Counted from the stretch's first letter, positions 44,078-55,800 are shown. The stretch is DNA of 64,000 nucleotides from Dermatemys mawii (GCA_007922305.1 ML677344.1:528894-592893), one strand, 5' to 3'. Notes: generated by a model from the letters alone, not told the origin. A program made the numbers and translations.

Positions 44078-44658
44078 AAACAAAAGGAAGTAGATCTTCA
44101 CACAATGTACCATCCGCCTTCAGCACCTGATGTCCTGCATCTAGCTCTGGGCACCACACTAGGAAAGATAGAAACAAATTGGAGAGAGTCCAGAGAAGAG
44201 CAACAAAAATGATAAAGCAGAAGGGACAAAAATGATAAATGGTATCGAAAATCTGGCCTATGAGGAAAGGTTTACAAAACTGGGCATGTTTAATTTTGAG
44301 AGAAGAAGACTGAGAGGGGACCAGATAATAGTCTTCAAATACATTAGGGACTATTATAAAGGGGATGGGGATCAATCGTTCTCCACGTCCACTGAAGGTT
44401 GGACTAGAAGCAACGGGCCTAATCTGTAACAAGGGAGACTCCGGTTAGAGTTAGAAAAATCTTAATGCTCAGGGGAGTTAAGTTCTGCAACAGGCTTCCA
44501 AGGAGGCTGAGGAATCCCTGTCACTGGAGGTTTGTAAGACCAGGCTGGACAAACACCAGCCAGGGCAGGGCTAGGTTTACTTGGCTGTGCCTGGGTGCAG
44601 GGAGCTGGACTAGATGACCTCTCAAGAGGTCTCTTCCAGTCCCACATGTCTACGATTC
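44078..44658 (+). mobile_element. CR1 LINE 3' region
   Basis: Contains 'gagagagtccagagaagagc', 'gaaaatctggcctatgagga', 'aggctggacaaacaccagcc' and 'gagctggactagatgacctc', leading to a TCTACGATTCTAAC-type terminus. ORF pieces in it are not host genes. Confidence 0.8.
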
Positions 44659-44869
44659 TAACAGTGTTGGTCATCACAATCAGCAGCGGTGTCAGCACAC
44701 CAGAACCCACAAACCTACAATAACAAGCCAATCAGCAATAGAGAATAGCCATTCCTAATGGGCAAGGCCTTGTTGTTGTAAACCACTGATGCTGGACAGG
44801 ATGGAGAATTGCTACAGGCGTGTGCCATACAGAGCCATGCATGTCTCTGATTCAGCTATAGTGACCTCA

Positions 44870-44884
44870 GTTCCACAGGGGTTT
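44870..44884 (+). promoter_or_regulatory. Olf/Ebf-like site upstream of third OR promoter
   Basis: GTTCCACAGGGGTTT lies about 10 bases upstream of the TATA box, in a position similar to GTTCCCCTGTGGGC before the second OR promoter. Match to the Olf/Ebf consensus is loose. Confidence 0.35.
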
Positions 44885-44894
44885 CCAAGAGGAG

Positions 44895-44902
44895 CATAAA
44901 TA
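44895..44902 (+). promoter_or_regulatory. TATA box of third OR gene
   Basis: CATAAATA, followed 137 bases later by a strong splice donor (GTAAGT at 45039). Compare TATAAATAC at 10883 in the second OR promoter; both share TAAATAC. Confidence 0.5.
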
Positions 44903-44927
44903 CCTGGCGTGTTTCAGCAACTTTCAC

Positions 44928-45038
44928 TCAGTGCCTGAACTAAAGACAGTCTCCTCGCTGCCCTGGATCAGAATCACCTCAGCAGTGTTTCTAAGAGCCG
45001 CTCCGGACACACGTCTTGCCAGGGACTATTAAAGGACT
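44928..45038 (+). other. Predicted non-coding first exon of third OR gene
   Basis: The start is inferred about 26-33 bases after the TATA box. The end is at ACT|GTAAGT. The likely acceptor is CTAACACAG (45180-45181), giving a short intron of about 140 bases; AGs at 45149, 45165 and just before the ATG are alternatives. Confidence 0.4.
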
Positions 45039-45236
45039 GTAAGTAATCTCTGCATCTAATACTAATCATGTCGTTAGGATACTGGGGCTGAGACATGGGG
45101 CATTATAAAAAGACATCCCAGCTCTGCAACCCAGCCATTCATTCCATAGCCATTATAACTTCCAGAAATATTCTAACACAGAAAGGCGGCATCCTCCCGC
45201 CAGAGCTCGGCGATCCCCCCTCTGCCCAGCCCCAGC

Positions 45237-46295
45237 ATGACAGGAGAGAGCCAAAGCCCCGAAGGGAATCTCTCCTACACAGATTTCATCCTGCTCGGGT
45301 TCCCTGGGCTGCAGGAGTTTCACCCTCTCCTCTTCATTCCGTTCTTCTGCCTTTACCTGGTGAACATGGTGGCGAATTGCACGGTTATCTACACCATCCG
45401 GGTGGAGGAGAGCCTGCACTCCCCTATGTACCTGCTGATCTCGCTCCTCTCTGCCGTGGGACTCTGCAGTACCAATTCCATCATGCCCCAGATGCTGCTG
45501 GGTTTCTTGTTTCGTGCCAGACGTGTCTCCCTGCCCGGCTGCCTGGCCCAGATGTTTTTCATCTACCTGATGATCATCATGGATTCCTCTGTTCTCCTCA
45601 TGATGGCGCTGGACAGGTACGTCGCCATCTGCAAGCCGCTGCACTACGTGGACATCATGTCCAAGCGCCTGCTGGCAGCACTGGCCCTCGCTGCCCTGAT
45701 CCGGGGCATCTCCGTGGTCTGCCCTATGGTCGTTCTAGCCTCCAGGCTCCCTTTCTGCCAGTCCAACGTCATCCAGCATTTTGCATGTGAGCACCTAGCC
45801 CTGGTGAGTCTGGCCTGCAGCAGCACGTCCCGCAACAGCGTCTTGGGCATGGTGGTGGGAACCGTCATCGTCGTCTTTGACACCGTCTGCATCCTGGCCT
45901 CATACACCTCCATCGTCCACACGGCCCTGCAAATCGCCTCGGGCAGCCTGCGGCATAAAGCCTTCCACACCTGCAGCACTCAGCTGCTGGTGATGTTCTT
46001 CATGTACTCGTCCTTCCTCTCCTCCTCCATCGTGTACCGGGCTGGCCAGGCCGTCTCGCAAGACGTGCATCACCTGCTGAGTGCCATCTACCTGCTGCTC
46101 CCGTCCACCATCAACCCCATCATCTACGGCGTGAGGATGAAGGAGATCAAGCAGCGTGTCCTGAGGTCCTTCGGGAGAAGGCAAGTTGCTGGAGCTGAGC
46201 CACACAAGGCGTTCCCTACTCGGGATGACAAGACTCTGCCCCCTGCCGCCAAGGAAGAGGACATCGGAGCTGCTGCAGAGGACATCGGAGGATAG
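45237..46295 (+). CDS. Class I odorant receptor, divergent, with extended C-terminal tail
   Basis: An intronless 352-residue OR. Hallmarks: NLS glycosylation site (11-13), F..LGFPGLQ (17-26), LHSPMYLLISLLS (60-72), DRY in MALDRYVAIC (123-132), loop cysteines 174, 184 and 194 with CEH (184-186), KAFHTC (241-246) and STINPIIYG (290-298). It differs from the OR51/OR52 pair in TM1-TM2 and in ILLGFPG, and may belong to an OR55/OR56-like or other class I group; I cannot place it. The tail after TM7 runs about 50 residues, against about 20 in typical ORs, is charged, and ends in a short duplication (EDIGAAAEDIGG). The ATG at 45237 gives a normal N-terminus. It is the OR nearest RRM1 in this window. 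Confidence 0.95.
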   Translation: MTGESQSPEGNLSYTDFILLGFPGLQEFHPLLFIPFFCLYLVNMVANCTVIYTIRVEESLHSPMYLLISLLSAVGLCSTNSIMPQMLLGFLFRARRVSLPGCLAQMFFIYLMIIMDSSVLLMMALDRYVAICKPLHYVDIMSKRLLAALALAALIRGISVVCPMVVLASRLPFCQSNVIQHFACEHLALVSLACSSTSRNSVLGMVVGTVIVVFDTVCILASYTSIVHTALQIASGSLRHKAFHTCSTQLLVMFFMYSSFLSSSIVYRAGQAVSQDVHHLLSAIYLLLPSTINPIIYGVRMKEIKQRVLRSFGRRQVAGAEPHKAFPTRDDKTLPPAAKEEDIGAAAEDIGG

Positions 46296-46589
46296 AGGTG
46301 TAACTGGTAACAGAAGGATCATTCTTCCACAGAAGCCGAGCACCTTTAACTCCCCGTAACCATGCTGGGAACAGGAGACACTCAACGCCTTGCAGGATTG
46401 GGACCTTCAGAGCTGACAGACTATACAGCTAGTCACACCGATGCACCAAGCTGCCATTGCTGTACACAGCAACTCGGTGACCTGTGTACATGGATGCTCT
46501 GGGACCACACACGCTGAGCCCCCTATGATCTCGAGACCCCTCCCTGACACCCCGTTCTTTACTGTGTGCAGTCACTGGCCTGGGCTACA
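46296..46589. other. Downstream of third OR, nothing recognised
   Basis: Probably partly 3' UTR. No AATAAA close to the stop was found. Confidence 0.35.
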
Positions 46590-46800
46590 CTGGGGCTGGG
46601 GGGGTTCAAGCTAAGATACGCAACTTCAGCTAAGTTATTTGCGTAGCTGAAGTCGAAGTATCTTAGTTCGACTTACCTGGCTGTCCTCATGGCGGCGAGT
46701 CGACCACGGCAGCTCCCCCGTTGACCCCATTTTCTCCTCCTGATGAGGTGGAGTACAGGCATCGATTCAGGGATGCGATAAATCGATCCCCGGTCCATCA
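46590..46800. mobile_element. MITE fragment with internal palindrome
   Basis: 'agatacgcaacttcagctaa' is followed by its inverse 'gcgtagctgaagtcgaagta'. A related sequence lies at 50303-50957. No ORF. Confidence 0.5.
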
Positions 46801-47949
46801 GACACTACCTGCCTCCCTGGAGCAGCTCTACCTGTTATTTTATTTATATAGCAGCCAGCATTTGCTGGGGCCTTTACAAACAGCATGTGGCTGAGACCCA
46901 AGGCCCAGAGAACCTCCACACTGATTAACTGAATGTAGAATAGGCACAGACAGGTTCCTAGCATTCAGAGAGAAAATTCCCTTTCCGGTTTACATGTGAG
47001 GAGGTGAGACGGGAGAGACAGCCAGAAGCACCAGATCTCATCCCAGGCCACGACTGTGAACGGCACTTAAAAAGCTTTCACCGAAATGCCACGCTGCCTG
47101 AAATAACTGAAAACGGCCAGAATTGGTTCTTTCCCCCTCGTTCTGCACCCCGCAGCTCCGGAGGCGAGAGACCACGGCCTCTAGGACTCTGTAAAACCAC
47201 GCTCGACATGTTGGCTGAAAGCAGAACGGTGACTAGCAGCCCCTCAGTCTCAATGCAGCAGGGGCCTAGACTGGGGGGCTGCATCATTCCACGTTTTAAA
47301 AGGCCTTCCAATGTTCTGCGGGTGGGAAGAAGACGTTTCGTGTGTCAAGAGTCAAAATAGTATGTCGAGTGTGTTCTGTGTAACCAGGAGGTGTGTTACC
47401 TCCTTTGCCCTTGACTGGGGCTGTATTTCATTTCCTTCCAGGCCACTCTGATGGATGTGATAGGAGAGCTCTGTTTTTCCAGGTCCAGTAATCAGTGCTC
47501 AGTGTCAATAAATTACCAACCTCCACTACTGAGAATTATAAGAAGCCCTGCTAGCCCCTTGCAGCTACACTGGGGACAAAACTGGTGCCGCATCTGTATA
47601 ACACCCACCACAACTGGGCCCCAATCCTTACTGAAACTTCTGGGCTCTACAGCCATATACCTATTAAATAGTAATCATCATGCAGAGTCCTTTATGCTGC
47701 ACTGGTGGGTTTTAACTTTAATGGTGGTGGAGATATTCTGTTAAGCAACAGGAGAACACAATGTGGCAGATAGGACAGAGGCACAGAGACAGGAGGAAAC
47801 GACAGTGCCACAGTGGTTTCATGAAATCAGATTTACTCAACGGGGGTCCGGGTAACACTGCTGTTTCCATTAGCCTTTATGGCTCTTCTTTGACGCGTCA
47901 CTCCAAACCTCTCAGCAGCAGAGTGGAACATGGGGATTAAGCTGCATTG
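46801..47949. other. Gene-free stretch, nothing firm
   Basis: No gene supported. The ORF at 47004-47360 has no recognisable motif. Confidence 0.4.
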
Positions 47950-48170
47950 AGAGGAAGGATGGCCCAGTGGTTAGGCCATGCATTTAAGTCTCACAGGACC
48001 CAGACTCAATTCCTTACTCAGCAACATTCTTCTTAAGTGACCCTGGGCACATCACTTAGCCTCTGTGCCTTAGTTCTTCACCTGTGCAATGGAGGTAACA
48101 GCCCTGCCTACCTCCCAGGGGTGCTGTGAGGCTAAATACCTTACAGATTGTGAAGCACTCAGAGTCTAGG
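47950..48170 (+). repeat. MIR/CORE-SINE-like element
   Basis: Forward copy: 'ggcccagtggttaggccatg' head (A-box-like), 'gtgaccctgggcacatcact', 'tagcctctgtgccttagttc' and 'ggggtgctgtgaggctaaat'. Confidence 0.75.
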
Positions 48171-49499
48171 CTGCCATGGCCATAGAAGCACCATGGGAGA
48201 TGACTAACATGAATTTTAGAAAAGTTGTGAGTAAAAATAAAGCCACCCAAGTTTCTAACAGGAAGCTCACTAGGGAAATGGCCCTCTGCCTGGACCTGCA
48301 GCCGCAGCAGCCAAAAGGGAAAGAGCTGGAGGTTTAAGTGCCTGTCAGCCTCGGGGAGCGTGGCTGGTGATAAGATAGCAGGTAGGAGTAGGGTCTTGTT
48401 GGGGTGCATGGGATTTAGGAGACAGCAGGCACAGGGGTCAGGCAGGCAGACTGCAGTGGCTGGGTCAGGCTTAAAGGCGGCAGTGGAGAGCGGAGAGAAT
48501 GAATCACCAGCTGTGGTCATAGCTCTTCGCCCACCCCACCTCCCTCCCCATCCCCAACAGATCCTGTGACTGCCCCTCATCCTGTAGGCAGGACGACACC
48601 ACCTCAGTCCTCTTGCGGCTGATGGCAACACACTACCTGGGCTCCAGCAGTGCCCATGGCTCAGACACAAGCCAACTAATCAGTGGTCACAGCTAAAATC
48701 CAGAAGGTAAGAGTTTGCAGCAAACCCCCGTGGAAAGAAGGGATTAGGAACTGGTCAACAGTTAGCACCTTACCCCAAATCCCTGTTCTCAGCATGAGGA
48801 GGAAGGGCAAAGCCAGCTTAGGGCTAGCCAGGCTGCAGGTCCCCTAGCGAATAAGAATCTAACGTTGAGCAGCTCCACGAGAAGGGACTAGGTTTCAGAG
48901 ACATCCGACCGTACAGCCACGACAGCTGCTGTAGCCGGCAGGTAAAGCCAATCAGATCAAACTGCAGCTAGACACAAGCTGACCATTCACAGATCAACAG
49001 CAGGCCAGCTAGGGCGCATCAGTGGGACAGGAGCAGGCTGGGCTTACTGAAGATCTTCTGCCCTGAGCGAGAAGGGGGAACAAACACCATCTCAACCATT
49101 GAATTCTCCCTTCTGGTCTCTGGGGTTGCAGATTCTCATTTGCTGTGTGCCTCCACTGCCTCCTTTCCCTCTGCACACAACACCCTCCTTTCTGACTCGG
49201 GACCTTTTTTTTGTCTTCAGCTGGCATCTTATCTCCAAGTGCCCGGAGGGGGCTGTCTGCTTCACTATTTCTCCTCTCTGAGCCCTTTCCTCCACACCCA
49301 CAACTATTGTAGCATCTCTCTGCCCCTACAAGCGCTCACCTCCACCCTCACCTGGCTTCTACAGTGGGGCTCTTGGCACATTTGATTAGGGAAAGCTCCC
49401 AGAGTGAGTATGATCAGGCCATGCTGTACTCTCCTCCAAGAGAAAACATTTATAAAGTTATTTCTGGTAACACTCTGAGGGAAACTTGGAAAGGAAGGA
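48171..49499. other. Gene-free stretch, nothing recognised
   Basis: ORFs up to 204 codons on the minus strand (48056-48670) cross a SINE and show no domain. Confidence 0.4.
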
Positions 49500-49650
49500 G
49501 GGTCTGTTAAGGTGCAGGACTGGAAAACACAAGATCTGAGTTCAAATCTTAGCTGTGCCAATCTCCCTGAGACCCTTCAGACTACCTGCTCTTCCCGAAC
49601 CTCAGTTTCCTTATCTGTAAAATGAACAAGATTTCCTCTTTCAGACCTTT
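49500..49650 (+). repeat. MIR-like SINE
   Basis: 'cacaagatctgagttcaaat' and 'aacctcagtttccttatctg' are MIR-type blocks in forward orientation. Confidence 0.6.
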
Positions 49651-50302
49651 GACTGGCTTGCATATTCAGGCCCCGAGCTTCAAAAATTATGCTTGCAAAC
49701 TGACCCCTCTGACCTTTGATGGGGCTCCGTGCAGAAGGCAGGGTACCCCTACATGCAACACCTTGCAAGATTGGGACTGGGGCGGGTGTACTCATGAGTC
49801 AGTCCACACAACAGGACTCCAATCTGCTAGGGACTCTAGATGTTATCTTAAGACAGACACAAAGAGGGGCACTGACACTTCTTTCCCTGGTACAAGGCTT
49901 CTGACTCATACTTTACCTGTACATTAGACACACAAGGTGGGGGAGATATCATCTCGTATTGGACCAGTTTTGGTAGGACACATTTTCTGAGCTCTTCTTC
50001 AGGTCTAGGAAATGTACTCTGTGTGTCAGCTATATATGAGGTGTAACATTGTTTAGCATAAACAGTTAATACATAGTTCAAGGTGAAGTGACCCATTACC
50101 ACCTCTCCAGGCAACGGGGAGAGGTGGGGTTATAGATCATTGTAATAAGCCATAAATCCCACTCACTCTGCTCAGTCCATGATTTTTAGGCATTGTCTAT
50201 GCTAGTTTTGTTGACAAGTCAGCTCGTGTTGATGAAACAATGGAGCTGTAAAAACTGAAATGTTCCTCTCACCAGTGTAACTCCCATTCTATGCTGACAT
50301 CG
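49651..50302. other. Gene-free stretch, nothing firm
   Basis: 49940-50060 ('gggggagatatcatctcgta', 'tcttcttcaggtctaggaaa') is a likely interspersed repeat, unassigned. Confidence 0.4.
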
Positions 50303-50957
50303 TAAGGGTATGTCTACACTACCCACCGGATTGGTGGGTAGCGATCGATCTATCAGGGGGTCAATTTATCACATCTAGTCTAGTCAACTTCAACTACGCT
50401 ATCTCGTAGCTGAAGTTGCATGTCTTAGGTCGATCTCCCCTCAGTATAGTCCAGGGCTCAAACTACTCAAACTACTAGACCAGAGGCGTAAGACTGATGT
50501 CAGTGTATTTAGGGCCATGCCATGTGTTTAAACGCTACGATCCTTACATAGGCTGTTAGCTGTCACTCTTGTCAATTTCCAAGAAAGCTGGCTCCCAAGC
50601 CGACCTGCTCCCTGGACTGCTCCTCTCTGCTGAGATCCGTGTTGCCCCCTGGGGTCCTGGCTCCCCCCCAGGAGCATGACAGTCTGACTGTGAATCACCC
50701 TGGCGGAGGCAAGAAACCCTGGGTGGCTTCACCCCTGGTTCCAAGCCGGGGGACAGCTGGACTCCCTGTGGGGAGCTGCAAACCTAGTTCTCAGTCCCTC
50801 ACATTGCCCCACTTTGGTCAGTGGAAGTGCTGCTTGTGAGGACATGCACCACCAACAGGAGGGTTGTGGGGACATCAGCCACCACAGTAATTAATGCAGT
50901 GGCTACCAGTCAACTTAACATAGGTCAGTGGATCTTTGGAGTGTAGAGATAGCCTTA
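50303..50957. mobile_element. MITE with TAAGG.TAT.TCTACACT ends, carrying an insertion
   Basis: The left end TAAGGGTATGTCTACACT mirrors the right end AGTGTAGAGATAGCCTTA. MITE sequence is visible at 50303-50455 and about 50900-50957; the middle 440 bases look foreign. Short ORFs inside are unsupported. Confidence 0.6.
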
Positions 50958-51144
50958 GTGTCTAGCAAAGTTATGAATTTAAGCTCTCCACTTGTCTTGG
51001 GAGGTTTCCATTAAGGATGAGGACAGACAGGGCAGATATAGAGTGATCGCTTTGTGAAGTGTTCGCCCACAGGCGAGACGGCATGACAGGACAAATGCTA
51101 ACAGGCCACTTCACTTTGACATGTGTTAACTACTTATCCTAAAC

Positions 51145-51354
51145 CTGGGGTTCTCAAACTGGGAGGTCAGGACCCCTCAGGGTGTGGTGAGGTTATGGGG
51201 GGTCACAAGCCGCCACCCCAAACCCTGCTTTGCCTCCAGCATTTGTAATGGTGTTAAATATATTTTAAAGTGTTTTTAATTTATAAGTGGGGGTTGCACT
51301 CAGAGGCTTGCTATGTGAAAGGGGTCACATGCACAAAAGTTTGAGAACCACTGG
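51145..51354. mobile_element. hAT-like MITE with inverted ends
   Basis: CTGGGGTTCTCAAACT at left is inverted at right (AGTTTGAGAACCACTGG). CCTAAAC at 51138-51144 and 51355-51361 is the target duplication (7 bp, probably 8 with one change). 210 bp, non-coding. Confidence 0.85.
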
Positions 51355-51361
51355 CCTAAAC

Positions 51362-52219
51362 AGTCTGTCCCACCTGGTGTTCAGCTGTGACAGAGCACAC
51401 TTGCCAGACCTGAAGAGCTCTGGGTAAGCTCACCAGCTTGTCTCTCTCACCACCAGAGCTCTCCCAGTGCTGCTCTGCGAGGGGAATAGCTCCTAGGGCT
51501 GTAGCAGTCTACACTGCCACTTGCAGCGCTCAGGGAGGTGTTTTCTCACACCCTTGAGCGAAGAAAGTTTCAGTGCTGTAAGTCGCAGCGTACCCAAGGC
51601 CGTAATATCTTGTGAACAGCAGGGCTACAGCTCTGTGCAATATTACTGAGGCACTGTACACGCCCTCAACATTCTAGACTTTATTACAGTCTTCAGCTAG
51701 TTTAAAGGGTTGACTTTATGCGCATGAGACACATATTCAATAAATAGTCAAAAACTAGGCCCCTGAAGTCCTACTGCCTTAGTACAGGAAGTTAAGTACA
51801 CAGAAAGGTTAAACACATTTATTTTAGAACCATCAAACAATTAGCCCAGGAAGATGGATTTGGCTGTTGAAAGGAGACAGCACGTGCAATTCAGCAGAGT
51901 GCTCTCAGCTGGTTACTTGGAAACTGACCAGCACCCAGGTTTTTTGATACAGACAAGTGCGTTGCAATAGCTTTTTTGTTTCCTGGTAACATTGCACTTC
52001 CTCTTAAGTGTAATGCTCTGCCCCGCCTCCGGCCAGATGCATGTGACCTGTACACATAGCCAGTCTGTCTCCCAGCACCTTGAGAGAACCAGGAGCTCCT
52101 TGTGAGGGGTCGCTCTAGCAGGCGCACAAACACTTCTGCTGTGAGCCAAACGCCTCAGCCTAACACAACGGCTCCCTGGCCACAACGGACAGATCATAAG
52201 GATGTTTTCCTCACTGCCA
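51362..52219. other. Gene-free stretch beyond the RRM1 3' end
   Basis: No gene supported. Further TTTATT motifs (for example about 51810) could serve as alternative RRM1 polyadenylation signals. Confidence 0.4.
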
Positions 52220-52692
52220 TGTTACTATGGCAAAGGAAATTTATTCATTGGGCACCACATAAGCATAGTAGTAAAATGAGGACAGTTGGCTGAAGTGCAC
52301 AGAACTCATCCATCAGGTAACTCTCATTAGCATTTTTCCTGTCCACGTTTAGGAAAATTCTATCTACAGTGGATAATGCAAGACCTATACAACAGCACTT
52401 AACTTCCAGGACGCTCAGCTGTAAAAGGGATTCATAGATACTTCTTATGCGGGTGTGTACGTGTGTGTACACGTGTGTGTGTGTGTACACGTGTGTGTGT
52501 GTGTACACGTGTGTGTGTGTGTGTGTACAGGCCCCAACCCAGGGATGGGGAAAGCATTGTACACTACTTCCTGACTGCCCCCCCATCACAGTCCCAGCAA
52601 GACCCTCCATACTGAAGTAAAACTAGACCTATCTACTCTAGAAGAGATTAAGCCACATGGAGCAGCTGTGCTGGCACCAAAGGGCAGCTGTG
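52220..52692 (-). other. RRM1: RRM1 3' UTR with polyadenylation signal
   Basis: Downstream of the RRM1 stop the first minus-strand AATAAA is at 52245-52240, about 450 bases after the stop. Cleavage is expected near 52220. The UTR includes the (TG/CA)n tract at 52455-52530. Confidence 0.55.
52453..52530. repeat. (TG)n/(TGTACACG) repeat
   Basis: Alternating purine-pyrimidine tract with repeated GTGTGTACACGTGTG units, prone to Z-DNA, in the predicted RRM1 3' UTR. Confidence 0.85.
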
Positions 52693-52881
52693 TTAGGAGC
52701 CACACATCAGGCAGTCATCTCTGTTCTCCAGCGAACACACCATGGCAGCTTTGTTCCTTTCCTTCTCCTCCTCTTCCCTGGACACCTTCTCTCTCTCTCG
52801 GAGCTTCTCCTTGTTCAGGGTGAACTGGATGGGCTTGGCCGCTGGTTTTGTCCTCAGGTAGTACATGCCTGTCTTCAGACC
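52693..52881 (-). CDS. RRM1: RRM1 last coding exon (residues 731-792 and stop)
   Basis: Acceptor CTGCAG|GG at 52882-52883. It starts GLKTGMYYL with the two radical-transfer tyrosines and ends [11 protein letters not shown], the flexible tail whose Cys pair re-reduces the active site. Confidence 0.96.
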   Translation of the reverse strand, partial: GLKTGMYYLRTKPAAKPIQFTLNKEKLREREKVSREEEEKERNKAAMVCSLENRDDCLMCGS

Positions 52882-55800
52882 CTGCAGTGAAAGCACACGA
52901 GTCAGGGAATCATTCCATGCTGGAGCTCAGGCTGAATTCTGGCTACAGAGAGACACTTCCCATAAGCCAAGCAGCTGCTTTTGTAAATGGCTCCCCCATA
53001 GGAAGTAACCACCCCGCAGTATTAGCTAACAATCTGGCTACCGTGCTAGGATCCATAGATGGGAACAATGCGCCCCAAGCCACCTAGTCATTTATCCTCA
53101 GGACTTGTCTACTCTAGAAACACTCCAGCTGTGCAAATGTAGACACTACCTATACCAATGGGAGGAGCTCATGTTGGCATAGGGACTCCCGCTTGCCAAG
53201 AGGCAGTAGCTAGGTTGACAGAAGCATTCCTTTGTTGACCTAGTACTATCTACCAGGGGCTAGGCTGACTTATTTACAGGACTCAGGGGTGTGGATTTTT
53301 CACACCCCTGGGTGACGTAGCCAGGCTGACCTAAGTTTTTAGTGTAGGCCAGACATCAGAAGCAGAGAGATTTCAGAGCAGCAGCCGTGTTAGTCTGTAT
53401 CCGCGAAAAGAACAGGTGTACTTGTGGCACCTTAGAGACTAACAAGTATTTAAGCATAAGCTTTCATAGGCTACAGCCCACTTCATTGGATGCATAGAAT
53501 GGAACATATAGTAGGCAGAGATATATACACATACAGAGAACATGAAAAGGTGGAAGTTGCCATACCAACTCTAAGAGGCTATTTAATTAAGATGAGCTAT
53601 TATCAGCAGGAGAAAAAAAAACCTTTTGTAGTGATAATCAAGATGGCCCATATCAGACAATTGACAAGAAGGTGTGAGGATACTTAACATGGGGAAATAG
53701 ATTCAATCTGTGTAATGACCCAGCCATTCCCTGTCTCTATTCAAGCCAAAGTTAATGGTATCCAATTTGCAAATTATTTCCAGTTCAGCAGTTTCTTGTT
53801 GGAGTCTGTTTCTGAAGTTTTTCTGTTGTAAAATTGCCAGCTTTAAGTCTGTCATTGAGTGACCAGAGATTGCTGATGGCAATGAAAGGGAAACAGACAT
53901 TTATTTCTAAGAACCACGTGAGCCAACTTTTAGTGACAGAATGCATCAAATCCAAAACCTATCAACTAGTGAGCAGGCTTCTCCACCCACCTCTCCCACA
54001 TACCTGCTTCCACCCATAGAAGTGCATGCTGGTGAGTTTGCCATAGTTGGGCTCTGCAATATGGATGTTCAGAGACTGGCTCTGATCAATGAAAGCGCCT
54101 CTGTCAGCTGCCATTTTGAGGATGGTCTTCTGGGAGATTTCCCAGACCGTCTTATAGAGCTGCTTCAAGTCATCTGGAATCTCCGGGATGTTCTGAAAGG
54201 AACAGGACTAGTTACTAGGCAGCATTCCCAATGACAGCCTTAATGGCCATATAATAATGGCAACCGGTAACAAGTTACCTTGGCTAAAACCAAACCGCGC
54301 TGCAACTGAACTCTAATGTTACAGCCAACCATTACTGATCCCAAATAATCTGCAAGTACAAGACCTTAAATGGACATTTTACTGCCATAAAGAACAGGCA
54401 GCTTCCTTTCTGGGACACTTTAAGGGCGAAGGCCCTGTTCAACCAGGTGTCCAAGGCAAGAGCCCATTAGCCAAACAAGGCAAGAAAGGGAGATGAACTA
54501 GTCACTGTTACCTTCCCAACTCAGGGCAAAAGGAAAGCGTTATTAGCAGAGCATTCACCATTCACCCTCGGCATGTTACAGGGAAAGACATTTCAAACAG
54601 CAGGGCACAATCTACTAAGCCCATAGAGACTCCTTTGCTTTTCACGTATGGGTGCCAACATCTACACAGCAGGTTCTTGTTTCAGGTCTATTTGTTGCTC
54701 TAAAGTTTCCCCCTCTCACACACAATTAAGCAGACTAACATTCTCTGGGACAGCTTAGAGCAGCGGTTCTCAACTGGGGGTCCACGGCTGAAGCCCCGAT
54801 CCCCGGAGCCCTGCCTTGCAGGGCTAAAGCCAGGAGTTGTGGGGCTGAATCCCAGAGACGTGATGCTCCCTGGGAGGCAGCAGCCCTGAGCCCATGGGTA
54901 GAGCTGGGGACTGGAGGACATTGCTCCCCCCGCCCCAACCCTGAACTGCAGCGCAAGAGCAGGGCAGTTGCAGAGGCAGTTCCGTTCCCTGCCCATCTCC
55001 TCTCCCTGCCCCCTGGCCAGCTCACAGGAAGGAAGCCAGAGCTGGACAGTGCAGGGCAGCTGCCACTCTGGCTAGTGCCATGAAGCAGGCAGCAGCGTCC
55101 CTCCTCTCCTGCTGGTGCCCCAGATTGAAGCTGCTCCTCAGCTCCCAGCCCCCTTTGCTCCCAAAGGGGCAGCTGGTAAGAGCCCCCTGGGTGGGGATAC
55201 CTGGCTTCATCGCTGGCAGATCCCTCCCAGAATAGGACCACAGGAGAGTCCTCCCAGCACCCAGCCCCTAATATCTCTCTCCATATACCCTGAGCTATCC
55301 CCCTTCCTGCACCCAGCCTCAGCTACCCTCTCCCTGAAAGCTGAGTTACCCTCTCCCCGCTGTCTGCACACAGCCCCTAGATACCCTTCCCTGGTCCCTA
55401 AGCTGTTTTCAAACTTTCTGAGCTAAGCCCCCCAACTCCGAGTTATAATTTTTGGTTGCGCACCCCCACCCCACCCGGCCAGCTGGGTGGCCTGTTGAGG
55501 GGAGTCAGGGGGTGAAGGTGGCACTCCCTCCCCGGACCCCACCATGCAGAGATGGCTGGAGGTCCACTGGCCCCTGCCCCACCAAAATAGAAGTCAAACT
55601 ACACCTATGCCCAATGCCCTTGCCCCGAGCGCCCCCCCAACCCTCCCGGGCCCTGGAATTTTTATAGCGCCAGAGAGAAAAAGGGTGAGAACCCCTGTCT
55701 CAGAGGGGACAACTCATCCACCTAGGACCTGGTCTATGAATTAGTAGAAAAGCGTATAACCAGTGGAGGCCTCCACTGCACACAATCCAGGAGACTTCAG

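Noticed and set aside
45095..45790. 231-codon ORF overlapping the third OR, starting upstream of it
   Set aside because: Composition (many Pro, His, Arg, Gln) is that of an out-of-frame reading of the OR; no recognisable protein.
45153..46385. Minus-strand ORFs of 111-163 codons over the third OR
   Set aside because: Antisense shadows of the receptor coding sequence.
48056..48670. 204-codon minus-strand ORF
   Set aside because: It crosses a MIR-like SINE and has no domain; likely fortuitous.
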